DNA of 64,000 nucleotides from Pseudohongiella sp. (GCF_011050365.1 NZ_DRFV01000013.1:41808-105807), one strand, 5' to 3'; shown: positions 26,401-35,149, counted from the first letter of the stretch. Translations and numbers: made by a program. The notes: generated by a model not told the origin, from the sequence alone.

Positions 26401-26428
26401 GACCGTTGACGACGTTTTCGTGGAGTAA
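23417..26428 (+). CDS. M16-family (pitrilysin-type) zinc peptidase lipoprotein
   Basis: The ATG at 23417 follows GGAGA at good spacing and opens a lipoprotein signal ending LVAC, giving 1003 aa. The inverted zinc motif HYLEH (His117, Glu120, His121) and a downstream EVVYEEKNR (third zinc ligand Glu) mark the active N-terminal half; the C-terminal half is the catalytically silent partner that closes over substrate. Such peptidases digest peptides or small proteins in an internal chamber. Here it is anchored in the envelope. It starts a seven-gene run; the ABC ATPase begins 4 nt after its stop. Confidence 0.92.
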   Translation: MFNSAIAQFRHLYRLPPIGVGALFLALVACSPDAPAPANGGETALSAETAMSAENAPPYTLVHPPQPGDSLDAHIYELDNGLQVYLTRNPQEPRFYAEIAVRAGSKQDPADATGLAHYLEHLLFKGNQSLGTLDYSAEQPYLEQIEALYEQHFSETDEQRRAEIYAEINRLSQQAAMYAVPNEISTVYSNMGASGLNAHTWHEETVYKVSLPANRLQQWATIEADRFVNPVFRMFHTELEVVYEEKNRTLDNRDRISYYALADLLYKNHPYGQQSTIGDAEHLKNPSLVYIQEYFDTWYVPNNMAIFISGDIDIEDTIAVISEEFSDWEAKPLPDEQTWQEDPITDIERVTVTYPGQEEVQMAFRTVPNGHPDQEALMLLDMILDNRTAGLINLNLNQRQRVQAAGSSPEFLNDYGSQRLWGVPRDGQTLAEVEALLLEQLDIIKRGGFEDWILPAILNDFRRMNMRGLESNTARVADMRAAFLSDTDWNYHINQMQRLESVTRQDIIDVANRYFDDNSYVAVHRVDGPAVIPPVEKPQIDPVQIDPSRQSQFAASILAMPYEEIEPTFLEAGRDYEISEYAADVPLYYAHNPLNELFTLNISIDVGTEENDLLSLASAVMGKAGTENLSAEELQKEWYRLGSDFGLSSSANETSIAITGLDSQFGATLALMLELISDPRADEDTFAELKATILEARRNQREDPQAISQALYLYNRYGDESPMLQAMSSDAIQAVELEELLTLISSLQQYQHRISYTGSMSLEQVTALLQEHHQPGDDLLPPPPYEYRRARQIADNEIYVIHRETAQSQVRLEFPDGTYEEDLVVPASVYNSYFGSSMSSVVFQELREARALAYSAAANYSQGGRPEVQTMVLGAIGSQNDKAVEATAAFVDLFDNMPRSSDRFEDAVNAQINRYRTSTIGFRQIPGTVYAWQQLGLNGDPRQQRFAQLQEMTLEDLLQFQQTQVADRAKLISIVGDTSRINMEALAELGSIRELTVDDVFVE

Positions 26429-26432
26429 GCAG

Positions 26433-27371
26433 ATGGCGCGTGCGGGCGTGGAATCGCCAGAATCCGTGTTGTCTATCGCTGCGCTGGAGAAACGCTACGG
26501 TACCACCGCTGTGCTGTCACAATTGAATCTCAGCGTGGCGCGTGGCGCCATTCACGGGCTGGTTGGACTCAATGGCTCGGGCAAAACCACCACGCTGGAA
26601 TGCGTGCTGGGCATGCAGCGCTTTCAATCGGGCGACCTGCAGGTGCTGGGTCGGCCCCCGTCCAGGCTCTGGCAGGGACGCGGCGATGTGGTTGGCATTT
26701 TCGACGCCCCCAGCCTGCATCCGGCATTGACCGTACGCCAGGTACTGGAACATGCCCGCATTGTTTGCGCGCGGCCGGTGCGCAGCCCGGCCGAGGTCGA
26801 GGCCATGCTGGGTATCACTCAATACAGTCACTATAAAATAAGACAATTGTCACTCGGTAACCGGCGGCGGGCATCCATTGCCCACGCACTTATCGGGCAG
26901 CCTGAGTTCATTATTCTTGACGAACCGTTTAACGGCCTGGATGCCGGCGGCGTCGACGATGTGCTGGCGTTGATTAAACAGCTGAACCACCAGCATGGCA
27001 CCACTTTTCTTCTGTCCAGCCATCAGTTGGCTTATCTGGAAAGTGTCTGCACACACCTGGCCATTCTGCACCGGGGCCGCATTGAATTGACAGGCAGTGT
27101 CGACACTTTATTTAAAGATCGGCTGGCACGCCTGGATGTGCGCTGTGACCAGGCGGACAAAGCCTGTTCCCTGCTTGCTGACATAAACGGCGTCAGCGCC
27201 GTCACCCGCGATGTCGATGCCACTGGCACGGTGCTCAGCATGACCCTGGACAATATCGACGCCGCTGCCATCAACAGTGTGCTGGTCCTGGCCGGCATCT
27301 CCGTGTCCGGGCTGGAGATGCGACGACCAAGCCTGGCCCGGCTTTTCCACGACGTGGTGGAGGCGCATTGA
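26433..27371 (+). CDS. ABC transporter ATP-binding protein with an altered signature motif
   Basis: The ATG at 26433 follows GGAG at eight bases (312 aa). Walker A is GLNGSGKTT (Lys51) and Walker B is FIILDEPFNGLD, followed by the switch His in LLSSHQLAY. The signature, usually LSGGQ, reads LSLGN here, an uncommon variant seen in some ABC-2 type exporters. The C-terminal ~100 residues follow the pattern of exporter ATPases such as BcrA/CcmA. It pairs with the permease gene that overlaps its stop by one base (TGATG). Substrate unknown. Confidence 0.9.
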   Translation: MARAGVESPESVLSIAALEKRYGTTAVLSQLNLSVARGAIHGLVGLNGSGKTTTLECVLGMQRFQSGDLQVLGRPPSRLWQGRGDVVGIFDAPSLHPALTVRQVLEHARIVCARPVRSPAEVEAMLGITQYSHYKIRQLSLGNRRRASIAHALIGQPEFIILDEPFNGLDAGGVDDVLALIKQLNHQHGTTFLLSSHQLAYLESVCTHLAILHRGRIELTGSVDTLFKDRLARLDVRCDQADKACSLLADINGVSAVTRDVDATGTVLSMTLDNIDAAAINSVLVLAGISVSGLEMRRPSLARLFHDVVEAH

Positions 27372-28231
27372 TGGACGGTTTTGTCATCGCCCTGCGGGCT
27401 GAACTTTATGTCGCTTTACGCAGCAGTTCGACACGCCTGGTGGTCTTGCTGCCGGCTCTTATCAGTGCCCTGCAGTTGCTGCTGGTGAGTTTCCGCAGCG
27501 CCGGCGAACAGGCACGTGATGCATTGTCGGGTCAGGGTTTTGGCCAGGGCACTGCTGAAGGCGCCGACGCCTGGGGCGCGCTGGTGGATGCGATATCCAC
27601 AGGACTGACGTTGACAGGGCTGACACTGGTGGCCTACGCCGCCTGGAGTTTTGCCGGCGACAAAGACAGCGGCGCGCTGCGGCACTTATTGATTCGTCGC
27701 GTGAGCCGGCGGGCGCTGGTGGCGGCCAAGCTGGTGAATGCCCATATCATGGGTCTGATATCCGTGGTGCTGATGCTGGCAGTGGCATTGCTGGTCGGCA
27801 ACGGCCTGTGGGATTTTGGCCCCGTGGTGGAAGATGGTTACGAGCTGATCGGGACTGCCGAGATCCATGCCGAGATCCGCCTGGGGCTGGTGCTGGCGCT
27901 GATCCCGCTGCCGGCCGCCATTGCCCTGGGCATGCTGATTTCAGTCAGCACCCAGAACGCTACTCAGGCGATAACGGCAGCACTTGGGTTGACACTGGCG
28001 CTCGATATTTTCAAAGGCCTGATGGGTGATTTTTCCGACTACCTGTACGTCAACTACCAGTCATCCCTGCTCAACGAGTCGTACCTCGACGATGTCAGCC
28101 GCCTGGTGCGCGGGTACTCTGACGTCATGATCGACCCGACGCTGCTGCAACTCAACCAGTGGGCACCCTGGCCGCAGATGCTGGCGCTGGTCATTGCCAG
28201 CCTGATTGTAGTTCAATACCGTAAGCTTTGA
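27371..28231 (+). CDS. ABC-2 type transporter permease
   Basis: The 286-residue protein has about six membrane helices with the ABC-2 pattern: an N-terminal helix, a cytoplasmic loop containing DKDSGALRHLLIRRVSRRALVAAKL, and a C-terminal helix ending in VVQYRKL. The ATG at 27371 overlaps the ATPase stop (TGATG). The motif LRHLLIRRVSRRALVAAKL is typical of permeases coupled to BcrA-like ATPases. It should form the membrane channel of the exporter or act in envelope signalling. No periplasmic adaptor or outer-membrane channel gene is nearby. Confidence 0.88.
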   Translation: MDGFVIALRAELYVALRSSSTRLVVLLPALISALQLLLVSFRSAGEQARDALSGQGFGQGTAEGADAWGALVDAISTGLTLTGLTLVAYAAWSFAGDKDSGALRHLLIRRVSRRALVAAKLVNAHIMGLISVVLMLAVALLVGNGLWDFGPVVEDGYELIGTAEIHAEIRLGLVLALIPLPAAIALGMLISVSTQNATQAITAALGLTLALDIFKGLMGDFSDYLYVNYQSSLLNESYLDDVSRLVRGYSDVMIDPTLLQLNQWAPWPQMLALVIASLIVVQYRKL

Positions 28232-28271
28232 CCTGTTCTCAAAAAATGCGCAGCTACCTGAGGGCCTCCAG

Positions 28272-29237
28272 ATGACGATTAAACAACGACTGAAACCGGG
28301 CGGCCTGATGATCTGTCTGTTGGCACTGACTGCCTGCGTCAGTTACGAGCCACGGCAACTGGTGCCTACCCTGTCACTGTCTCCCGATAATGTTGTGTTG
28401 TCCGACAACGCCGGGGCACCGCAGGCACCCGGTGTTAATTTCGGATTGACTGCCGGCGTCAATGAGAGTGACTCCCTGACCAATATCAGTGTGTTGCCCG
28501 GAATCCGGGTGCGCGCGGTCGCGCCCGGCGGCGCCGCTGACCGGGCCAGTATCCGCGCCGGCGATATCATCCTCAGTATAGACGGCGCCGACACGAATCA
28601 TCCTGATGTGCTTGATGCACTGGCTGTGCAGACCACCGAGGCGCGCCGCTTTGCGTTTGAAGTGCGCCGCAACACCACGGTGTTCATGACAACGCTGGAG
28701 GTCAGGCCGGTCCTGGATCAACAGACAGAACCCGTCGAATTGTACCGGGCTGAGCCAGTGTTGTTGCGCGCAGGGTTCAGCACCGAACTGCTGCAGGACC
28801 GGAACGGCAGTCGGGTCTCCGGCGCCCGTGTGGTGCGCTTGTTCACAGACAGCCCGTTGGCGGCAGCCGATATTGGTATTAGCGATATCATCCTCGCCGT
28901 TGATGACAGGCTCATTGAATCTGCACAGGGGCTGGTGTCCACGCTGACGCAAGATTACCGTGCCGGGCAATCAGTCACGCTGACCGTCAGTCGAAACAAT
29001 ATTATACGAAGCCAGCGCCTTGATCTGTGGCACCCCGGTCGCAAACTGACCCGGCTCAGCCTGTGGCCGCTGTTCAGTTATCAGTCAACCCTGAGCCCGG
29101 ACCAGACCCGTCTCAATGTGGGCGACCTGATCCTATTTTCATTATTTTCCTATCAGCGCAACGGTGCCGAACGTGAGTACAACGTGCTCGGACTGTTCCG
29201 CACCGCCAGTGACTATGGTGAACTGATTGAGGATTGA
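28272..29237 (+). CDS. Double-PDZ-domain lipoprotein
   Basis: The 321-residue protein has a lipoprotein signal ending LTAC. Two PDZ domains are seen: one around IRVRAVAPGGAADRASIRAGDIILSIDG (~76-105) and a second around ARVVRLFTDSPLAAADIGISDIILAVDD (~190-218). There is no protease domain, so it is probably a scaffold or substrate-binding factor in the envelope. The C-terminal ~65 residues (WPLFSYQSTL...LFSLFSY) are aromatic-rich. It sits between the ABC permease and the VCBS proteins. I do not know a named family with this architecture. Confidence 0.8.
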   Translation: MTIKQRLKPGGLMICLLALTACVSYEPRQLVPTLSLSPDNVVLSDNAGAPQAPGVNFGLTAGVNESDSLTNISVLPGIRVRAVAPGGAADRASIRAGDIILSIDGADTNHPDVLDALAVQTTEARRFAFEVRRNTTVFMTTLEVRPVLDQQTEPVELYRAEPVLLRAGFSTELLQDRNGSRVSGARVVRLFTDSPLAAADIGISDIILAVDDRLIESAQGLVSTLTQDYRAGQSVTLTVSRNNIIRSQRLDLWHPGRKLTRLSLWPLFSYQSTLSPDQTRLNVGDLILFSLFSYQRNGAEREYNVLGLFRTASDYGELIED

Positions 29238-29238
29238 T

Positions 29239-30813
29239 ATGCGCGGTCAGCGTCTCACATTAGTAGCGGCATGGCTGATAGCCGGCATCAGTCTGTCCGG
29301 CCCGGGTGCTCTTGCACAGAGTGAGCCGCGCCAGCTCAACTACATCGCGTCAGAAATCCCAAGTCCGGAATGGCCCAATCGATTGGCCATGGCCGACCTG
29401 GACGGCGACGGACGTGAGGATCTGATTCTGCCACAGTGGACTGCCGATACCGGCAGACAATTGCTGGTCTTTCTGCAACAGACCAACAACCGGTTCCCCG
29501 CCCAGGCATCGCGTTATATTGCTATCGTGCCGGAAATTGTCGCAGTCAGTTTCGCCGACCTGCGGCCACAACCCGGCGCTGAGTTACTGCTGTTTACCGG
29601 CACCGCTGCGTTCAGCCTGTCCAGTGCCATCGACGGCTACAGCGGCAATATTCGCCCGCTGTTCGACTGGTCGCTGGCCGCTGCCATTCCTGACCGCAGA
29701 GTCGTTGAGTTTCTGCCACCGCCCGAAGATATCAACGGCGACGGCCACGTTGATCTGTTATTGCCCGGTCCCGAGACTTACGGTGTCTGGCATGGCGCAC
29801 CGGATGAACAGTTCACACTGGCGCATCGCTTTAGTACCGTCAATGAGGACCTGGACCCGGCCGATCTGCCAGACACTGCCGGACGCTTTTCCACACAGGT
29901 ACAGTTCAATCGGCAGGACGGACTGGTGGTGAGGATCAATGCACGTCCCAATACCGCCTTTGAAGACTTCCTGGACCATGCCGACAGCGACGACAGCAAC
30001 GTCCTGCTCGACCGCAGTGTCTGGCTGCCGCCGGCAGTACTGCGCAACATGACACAAAGCGACAGCGACGATATTGTGTTCCTGAATATTGGCAACGATA
30101 TCCGTGGCCAGATCAATGTGCTCGCCCAACGCAGCGACGGGACGTACAGCGAGCAACCGGACTGGCAAGGCCCCATCGATATGGAGGGCGATATCCTGCT
30201 GCAGAACATCAACGGCGACGACCTGACGGATGTCGTCCGCGTGGTGGAGGATGCCAATGACTGGACTGTGCATTTCTACCTCAATCGGGGCGGACATTTC
30301 GACTTTGATCAACCCGATCAGGTCATGCGCTTCAGTGGTTACGACCTGCAGCTCAACATCAATGATATTCTGGGCGACGGACACCCCGAGCTCAGTATCA
30401 GTTACTACACCATTCCGGTGGTCAATGCGATTCGCAACACCAGCATTGTGCGCACCCAGTTGTTGTATGGCAGTAACAACAATCAGGACCAGCATCGCTT
30501 CAACAACCGGCCGGATTTCAGCCTTGAGGAGAGTTTTTCCGCCAGCAGTATTCGCGGTCTTTCCAGTCCCATCGTGATCGACACTGACCTTGATGGCGAT
30601 GGTCGGGCTGACGCACTTTACCTGACCGCCGACGGCACACTGGCAGCCAAGGCAATCAACAGCAATCTGCAGTTTGCCGACACTCCTTTCTGGCAATACG
30701 TGCCACAGCGCACCATTATCGGATTCAGCGTACAGGACCTGAACGCGGACGGGATTCCCGACCTGTTACTGAACCACTCCAATTCCATGACTGTCCTGGT
30801 TTCTTCACCATGA
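29239..30813 (+). CDS. Secreted VCBS/FG-GAP repeat protein, first of a pair
   Basis: The ATG at 29239 follows GAGG (524 aa). A Sec signal ends near ALAQ. Six calcium-loop units of the DxDGDGxxD type are spread along the chain: DLDGDGRED, DINGDGHVD, NINGDDLTD, DILGDGHPE, DLDGDGRAD and DLNADGIPD. This is the pattern of integrin-like beta-propellers (FG-GAP/VCBS). The protein is expected in the periplasm or on the surface, stabilised by Ca2+. It overlaps the next gene by four bases (ATGA). Function is unknown; such propellers usually bind proteins or glycans. Confidence 0.85.
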   Translation: MRGQRLTLVAAWLIAGISLSGPGALAQSEPRQLNYIASEIPSPEWPNRLAMADLDGDGREDLILPQWTADTGRQLLVFLQQTNNRFPAQASRYIAIVPEIVAVSFADLRPQPGAELLLFTGTAAFSLSSAIDGYSGNIRPLFDWSLAAAIPDRRVVEFLPPPEDINGDGHVDLLLPGPETYGVWHGAPDEQFTLAHRFSTVNEDLDPADLPDTAGRFSTQVQFNRQDGLVVRINARPNTAFEDFLDHADSDDSNVLLDRSVWLPPAVLRNMTQSDSDDIVFLNIGNDIRGQINVLAQRSDGTYSEQPDWQGPIDMEGDILLQNINGDDLTDVVRVVEDANDWTVHFYLNRGGHFDFDQPDQVMRFSGYDLQLNINDILGDGHPELSISYYTIPVVNAIRNTSIVRTQLLYGSNNNQDQHRFNNRPDFSLEESFSASSIRGLSSPIVIDTDLDGDGRADALYLTADGTLAAKAINSNLQFADTPFWQYVPQRTIIGFSVQDLNADGIPDLLLNHSNSMTVLVSSP

Positions 30814-32615
30814 AATGGTTAGCTGCAAGACCACGTCACCAAACAGCCGGGTATTTCGCACTGACAGGTTTACTGTTGTGCCAAGGTCTGCCCGCCTTAA
30901 ACGCCCAGGCCCAAACCGGCGCCAGTAGCAGCCTGCCGGGTTATCGGCAATTTGCTTTCATACTCGCGGCGGACACTGAACGCATGCTGGTCGCCGATGC
31001 CGATGGCGACGGCCTTGATGACATGATGACCTTCGCCGGCAACACCATCAGCCTGTACTTTCAGACGCCAGCCGGGTTCGATTTCTCTGCCCCGGGCACG
31101 CAACTCAGTTTGCCCGGTAACGCCGTAGGCTGGGACATCAGCGATAATTATGCTTCAGAGACTAACAACAAAGCCTGGTCCCTGATTGCGCTGATTGATG
31201 GCAACCGGATTCTGCGATGGCAGGTCGAGGACAGACAGTTCGTTGAGGCCACGGCACTGCTCTCGGGTCTCACAGGCTTTCTGGGACAGGGTGTTTATCG
31301 CCTCAACTTCTCCCGCGACATCAACGATGACGGTCTCGATGACCTGATCATTCCGGGTGCCGGTCAATTGTCATTACATATCCGCAATGCCGACGACAGT
31401 TACCAGCAGCCATTGGCCATCTCATCGGACATGCAGCTGCGCACGATACTGACACCGGACAACCCCCGTAACCTCGGTGTCATTGGCGCTGACAACAGAC
31501 GCCAGCAGGCCGTCGATCTCACCCGTGATGTCGGCCAGAGCCTGCGTATTCCGCTGCTGGCTTTGCGTGACGTCAATGGCGATGGTCGCCCCGATCTGGT
31601 ATCGGATACCGACCAGCGCTTTGACGTGTTTCTGGCCAGCCCGGACGGTAGCGGTGACTACTTTTCAGCCACGCCGGATTACAGTATTGACCGCACGGCC
31701 ATTCGCGAACGCCTGGGTGAATTTGATGTCGATCAGCTCGACTTTGCCAACCTGACCGGTGTGCTGGCGCTGACTCATGAAGAGATTCTGCAGGACATGA
31801 ATGGCGATGGTATCGATGACATGATCCTGCGTGAAGGCGGACGGGTCGCCTTGCATCTGGGCAGTGCTGACGGCATCGAATTCGATCAGGCCGACCAGAT
31901 TCTGCGTTCGGGTGGCAACGTGCTGAGTGTATTCCTGCAGGATGAGAATGACGACGGACAGCCCGACCTTTGGTTGTGGCGGGTGGAACAGATCTCACTG
32001 GGTGATGTATTTCTGTGGCTGGCAATTTCGGGCACTATCAATATAGAAGCCTTTGTTTACCCTAATGAAGGCAACGCCTTTGCACGGCGACCGGCACGCC
32101 GAATCACTGTCGCGCTGCGGTTTCCGTCGGCCGTCAGAATGATCAGCTCGGTTGAAGAGGTGCGCGATCGTGCCCGCAGCACCGAAACCATCGTGCCCAC
32201 ATCACGCGCGCTGCTGGCCGCTGAACAGGCCGCCGCTGCTCAGCCCGGTGCTGCCATGGCAGACCTGCTGGTGCTGCTCGACGATCAGGTCAACGTCTTC
32301 TATAGCGCACTGGCGCCTGAATCTGAAATCGATGACGATCGCTTCCTCGCCTCTATTGGCTACCAACGGACACGCGATGACTATGAAATCGACGTCAGGC
32401 GCATCATTGACGAGTTTGACATCGAGATCAATCGTGACCTCAATGCTGTCAGTGGGCAGCAGGCCGACGTCAGCCTGACACTGCCCCGCGAGGCACAACG
32501 CGGCGACATCATTGCCACTGACCTGAACAACAATGGCAATGACGATATCGTCGTCTTTCTTGAACGCAGTCAGACTGCCGTGACCGGAGTATTATGGTTA
32601 TCCGGGTTTGACTGA
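30810..32615 (+). CDS. Secreted VCBS/FG-GAP repeat protein, second of a pair
   Basis: The 601-residue protein has a Sec signal (ending near LNAQAQ) and six calcium-loop units: DADGDGLDD, DINDDGLDD, DVNGDGRPD, DMNGDGIDD, DENDDGQPD and DLNNNGNDD. It parallels the first VCBS protein in size and layout, so the pair probably arose by duplication and then diverged. The segment ~420-500 (QRFDVF..., later ARSTETIVPTSRALLAAEQAAAA) is less repetitive and contains a helical, Ala-rich part. It starts inside the previous stop codon (ATGA). Confidence 0.85.
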   Translation: MKWLAARPRHQTAGYFALTGLLLCQGLPALNAQAQTGASSSLPGYRQFAFILAADTERMLVADADGDGLDDMMTFAGNTISLYFQTPAGFDFSAPGTQLSLPGNAVGWDISDNYASETNNKAWSLIALIDGNRILRWQVEDRQFVEATALLSGLTGFLGQGVYRLNFSRDINDDGLDDLIIPGAGQLSLHIRNADDSYQQPLAISSDMQLRTILTPDNPRNLGVIGADNRRQQAVDLTRDVGQSLRIPLLALRDVNGDGRPDLVSDTDQRFDVFLASPDGSGDYFSATPDYSIDRTAIRERLGEFDVDQLDFANLTGVLALTHEEILQDMNGDGIDDMILREGGRVALHLGSADGIEFDQADQILRSGGNVLSVFLQDENDDGQPDLWLWRVEQISLGDVFLWLAISGTINIEAFVYPNEGNAFARRPARRITVALRFPSAVRMISSVEEVRDRARSTETIVPTSRALLAAEQAAAAQPGAAMADLLVLLDDQVNVFYSALAPESEIDDDRFLASIGYQRTRDDYEIDVRRIIDEFDIEINRDLNAVSGQQADVSLTLPREAQRGDIIATDLNNNGNDDIVVFLERSQTAVTGVLWLSGFD

Positions 32616-32679
32616 TCCGGCGCCGGCAACAGTGCCGCCGTGATGGTCATAACCAACGCAACAACCAGGACAGAAAATA

Positions 32680-32922
32680 ATGCGAAAAATAGTCTGGATC
32701 AGTTTTATCAGCGCACTTGTCATTGTCAACCTGCTCGCCTTTGCCGCCGACCGCTTCGGCGGCGTTTACATCGCCATGCCCTACCGGTTGGCGGTAGTGC
32801 TAAGCATTACCCTGATCAGCTGTGTGTTCGGCGGCGCCTGGGTATTGATGAACCAGGCAGATGAGGAAGTACCGTCCAATCAAAAACCTCAACAGCCGCA
32901 ACCGGAAAAGCGAGACCCGTAA
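32680..32922 (+). CDS. Small two-helix membrane protein
   Basis: The 80-residue protein has two hydrophobic helices (~4-24 and ~37-57) and a Pro/Gln/Lys-rich cytoplasmic or periplasmic tail. AGGACAG lies at fair spacing before the ATG. It follows the second VCBS gene on the same strand and ends 2 nt before the convergent transporter gene. No family recognised. Confidence 0.6.
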   Translation: MRKIVWISFISALVIVNLLAFAADRFGGVYIAMPYRLAVVLSITLISCVFGGAWVLMNQADEEVPSNQKPQQPQPEKRDP

Positions 32923-32924
32923 TC

Positions 32925-34961
32925 CTATAAGGGCCATACCCACAACAGCACGGGCATGCTGACAGCAACCACCACGATTTCCACGGGCAGACCCAGCCTC
33001 CAGTAGTCACCGAATTTGAATCCGCTGGGACCAAGAATCAGGGTGTTGTTCTGATGTCCGATCGGTGTCAGAAAGGCGCAGGACGCTCCGATTGCCACCG
33101 CCATCAGGTACGAGTCAGGATTCACTCCCAACTGCGCTGCAATACTGATGGCAAGCGGACACATTACCGCTGCCGTCGCTGCGTTGTTCATAAAGTCCGA
33201 CAGCGTCATGGTAACGATCAGCACCAACGCCAGCGCCACCACCGGATTGCCCTGCGCCACCGAGTCGAGCAATGCCGTCGCCAGCACATCCGCCGTGCCG
33301 GTGCTGGCCATCGCTCCGGCCACCGGCAACAAGGCGCCCAGCAACACGATGACCGGCCAGTCAATGGCATCATACACGGCACGTGGCGGCACGATGCGCA
33401 CTGCCATATACGCCAGCACGGCCGCCGAAAACGACACTGCCACCGGCAGCAGGCCCAGTGCCGTCACTGAGATGGCGGCAAGAAAAATTGCCACTGCGAG
33501 CACAGCCTGACCTTTGACCGGCACCCGGATATCCCGGGTTGCCAAGGGTACGCAACGGTAATCGCCGGCGAACCCGGACACCGCCTCGGGTACGCCCTGC
33601 ATTAACAGGACGTCGCCGGCCTGGATGGATGTTGAGCGCAAACGTTTGATGGAGCGTCGCCCTTGCCTGGACACTGCCAGCAGGTTGATACCATAACGCG
33701 TGCGCAATTCAATGTCGGTTGCCGAACGACCCTGCAATGGGGAGCCCGGCATCACCACAAGCTCCTGAATCACCAACTCATCTGATTTGGTGGGTGTCTT
33801 GGTGTCAGCGTCGCCTTCCTTATTGGTGCCGCTTTTGCCCTCGCCTGTCGACTCGTTGCCGGCTTTCTTGCCTGCTCCCTTTGCTGGATTTTTTCCTGAA
33901 CTTTTTTCGGAACCTTTTTCTGCACTGCGCTCGGAATTTTTGCCAGCGGTCGAGTCTGCTTTGACGGCCGTCCCGGTTTCGCGTCTGGCTGAACGCGCTG
34001 GTTTGCTGTCAGCCTTCCGGGCATCGCCGGACTCCTCTTCGTCGGCGTCGTCCTGCTCACTGCTGATCTCCAGTACTTCTTCTTCCAGCTTCAATCCCAG
34101 GCTGGACAATGCTGCCCCCAGGGATTCGGGTTCCGCCTCTATCACCAGAATATCGTGTTCCCGCAACACCCGTCGTGAGTAGGGGGCAATGACACGCACC
34201 TCGCCACGAACCAGACCCACAATCTGGGCATCCGCTTTTTCCAGAATCACTTCCACTTCACGCAAGGTTTTGCCTACTGCCTTGCTCTCGCTCTGGATAC
34301 GTACTTCGGTCAGGTAAGTGCCGGTGTCAAAGCTGGCAGACTCCGCATTACGCCGCGCGGGCACCAGGCGCCAACCTATCAGCCCCACAAATAATATGCC
34401 GACAACCGTGATGGAAAGACCGACGGGGGTGAAATCGAACATGGCAAAATGGCCCATGCCCGCTTCTTCGCGAAAACCTGAAACGATAAGATTGGGGGGT
34501 GTGCCGATCAGCGTGGTAGTGCCACCCAGTATCGACCCAAAGGCCAGGGGCATGAGCACGCGCCCCGGTGGCAGGTTCTGTTTAACAGCCACCTGAATGG
34601 CAACTGGCATTAATAGCGCCAGCGCGCCCACATTGTTCATAAATCCGGAAAGAACTGCCGCCAGCGCGGTCAAGGCAAAAATACTGAATGTCTGACCGGC
34701 TTTGGCTGGCAATACTTTTTGCGCCAGCGCATCAACCGCGCCGGTAACCTGCAAACCGTAACTGAGCACCAGCACGCAAGCCACGGTGACCACCGCCGGG
34801 TGACCGAAGCCGGCGAAGGCTTCGGCAGATGGCACCAACCCGGTCAGGATACATGCCAACAAGGCACCACCGGCCACCATATCGTGGCGCCAGCGGCCCC
34901 ACATGAACATACCCACACTGCAGACCAGAATGGCGATAATCATCAACTGGTCTACCGTCAT
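32925..34961 (-). CDS. SLC13/ArsB-type transporter with TrkA-C domains split by a charged low-complexity insertion
   Basis: The ATG at 34961 has GGAG seven bases upstream; the TTG at 34979 is less likely (678 aa from ATG). The N- and C-terminal thirds each carry an SLC13-type half with the loop LGGTTTLIGTPPNLIVSG or LTPIGHQNNTLILGPSG, and an SGFMNN/SDFMNN signature in each half. Between them lie two TrkA-C (RCK-C) ligand-binding domains. The two are separated by an unusual ~95-residue segment (33780-34066) built almost only of K, S, E, G, A, T and D. It should carry sulfate, dicarboxylate or another anion with Na+. Its paralogue lies ~650 bp upstream on the same strand. Confidence 0.88.
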   Translation of the reverse strand: MTVDQLMIIAILVCSVGMFMWGRWRHDMVAGGALLACILTGLVPSAEAFAGFGHPAVVTVACVLVLSYGLQVTGAVDALAQKVLPAKAGQTFSIFALTALAAVLSGFMNNVGALALLMPVAIQVAVKQNLPPGRVLMPLAFGSILGGTTTLIGTPPNLIVSGFREEAGMGHFAMFDFTPVGLSITVVGILFVGLIGWRLVPARRNAESASFDTGTYLTEVRIQSESKAVGKTLREVEVILEKADAQIVGLVRGEVRVIAPYSRRVLREHDILVIEAEPESLGAALSSLGLKLEEEVLEISSEQDDADEEESGDARKADSKPARSARRETGTAVKADSTAGKNSERSAEKGSEKSSGKNPAKGAGKKAGNESTGEGKSGTNKEGDADTKTPTKSDELVIQELVVMPGSPLQGRSATDIELRTRYGINLLAVSRQGRRSIKRLRSTSIQAGDVLLMQGVPEAVSGFAGDYRCVPLATRDIRVPVKGQAVLAVAIFLAAISVTALGLLPVAVSFSAAVLAYMAVRIVPPRAVYDAIDWPVIVLLGALLPVAGAMASTGTADVLATALLDSVAQGNPVVALALVLIVTMTLSDFMNNAATAAVMCPLAISIAAQLGVNPDSYLMAVAIGASCAFLTPIGHQNNTLILGPSGFKFGDYWRLGLPVEIVVVAVSMPVLLWVWPL

Positions 34962-35149
34962 ACCTTTACTCCGTTTCAACCTGACAAGCTGGTGACTGTC
35001 GCAGGCTGTTGCTGGTATTAGACACTAACACCCTGATGGGGGCAATGCCCTTCCATGCATCCTTACAGTCGCGAGTTGCTTGTTGTCTGTCTGTGCTTTC
35101 TGTTACGCTCCTGCTCCTCTGCAGTCACTGCATAACTAGGAGATTGATC

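Noticed and set aside
29758..30696. 312-aa frame on the minus strand
   Set aside because: It is opposite to the first VCBS gene; the periodic DxDGDG pattern and the signal peptide are on the plus strand.
35009..35149. Upstream extension of the NIPSNAP protein
   Set aside because: It would place a hydrophobic Cys-rich segment before a complete signal peptide; GTG at 35150 has a better ribosome site.
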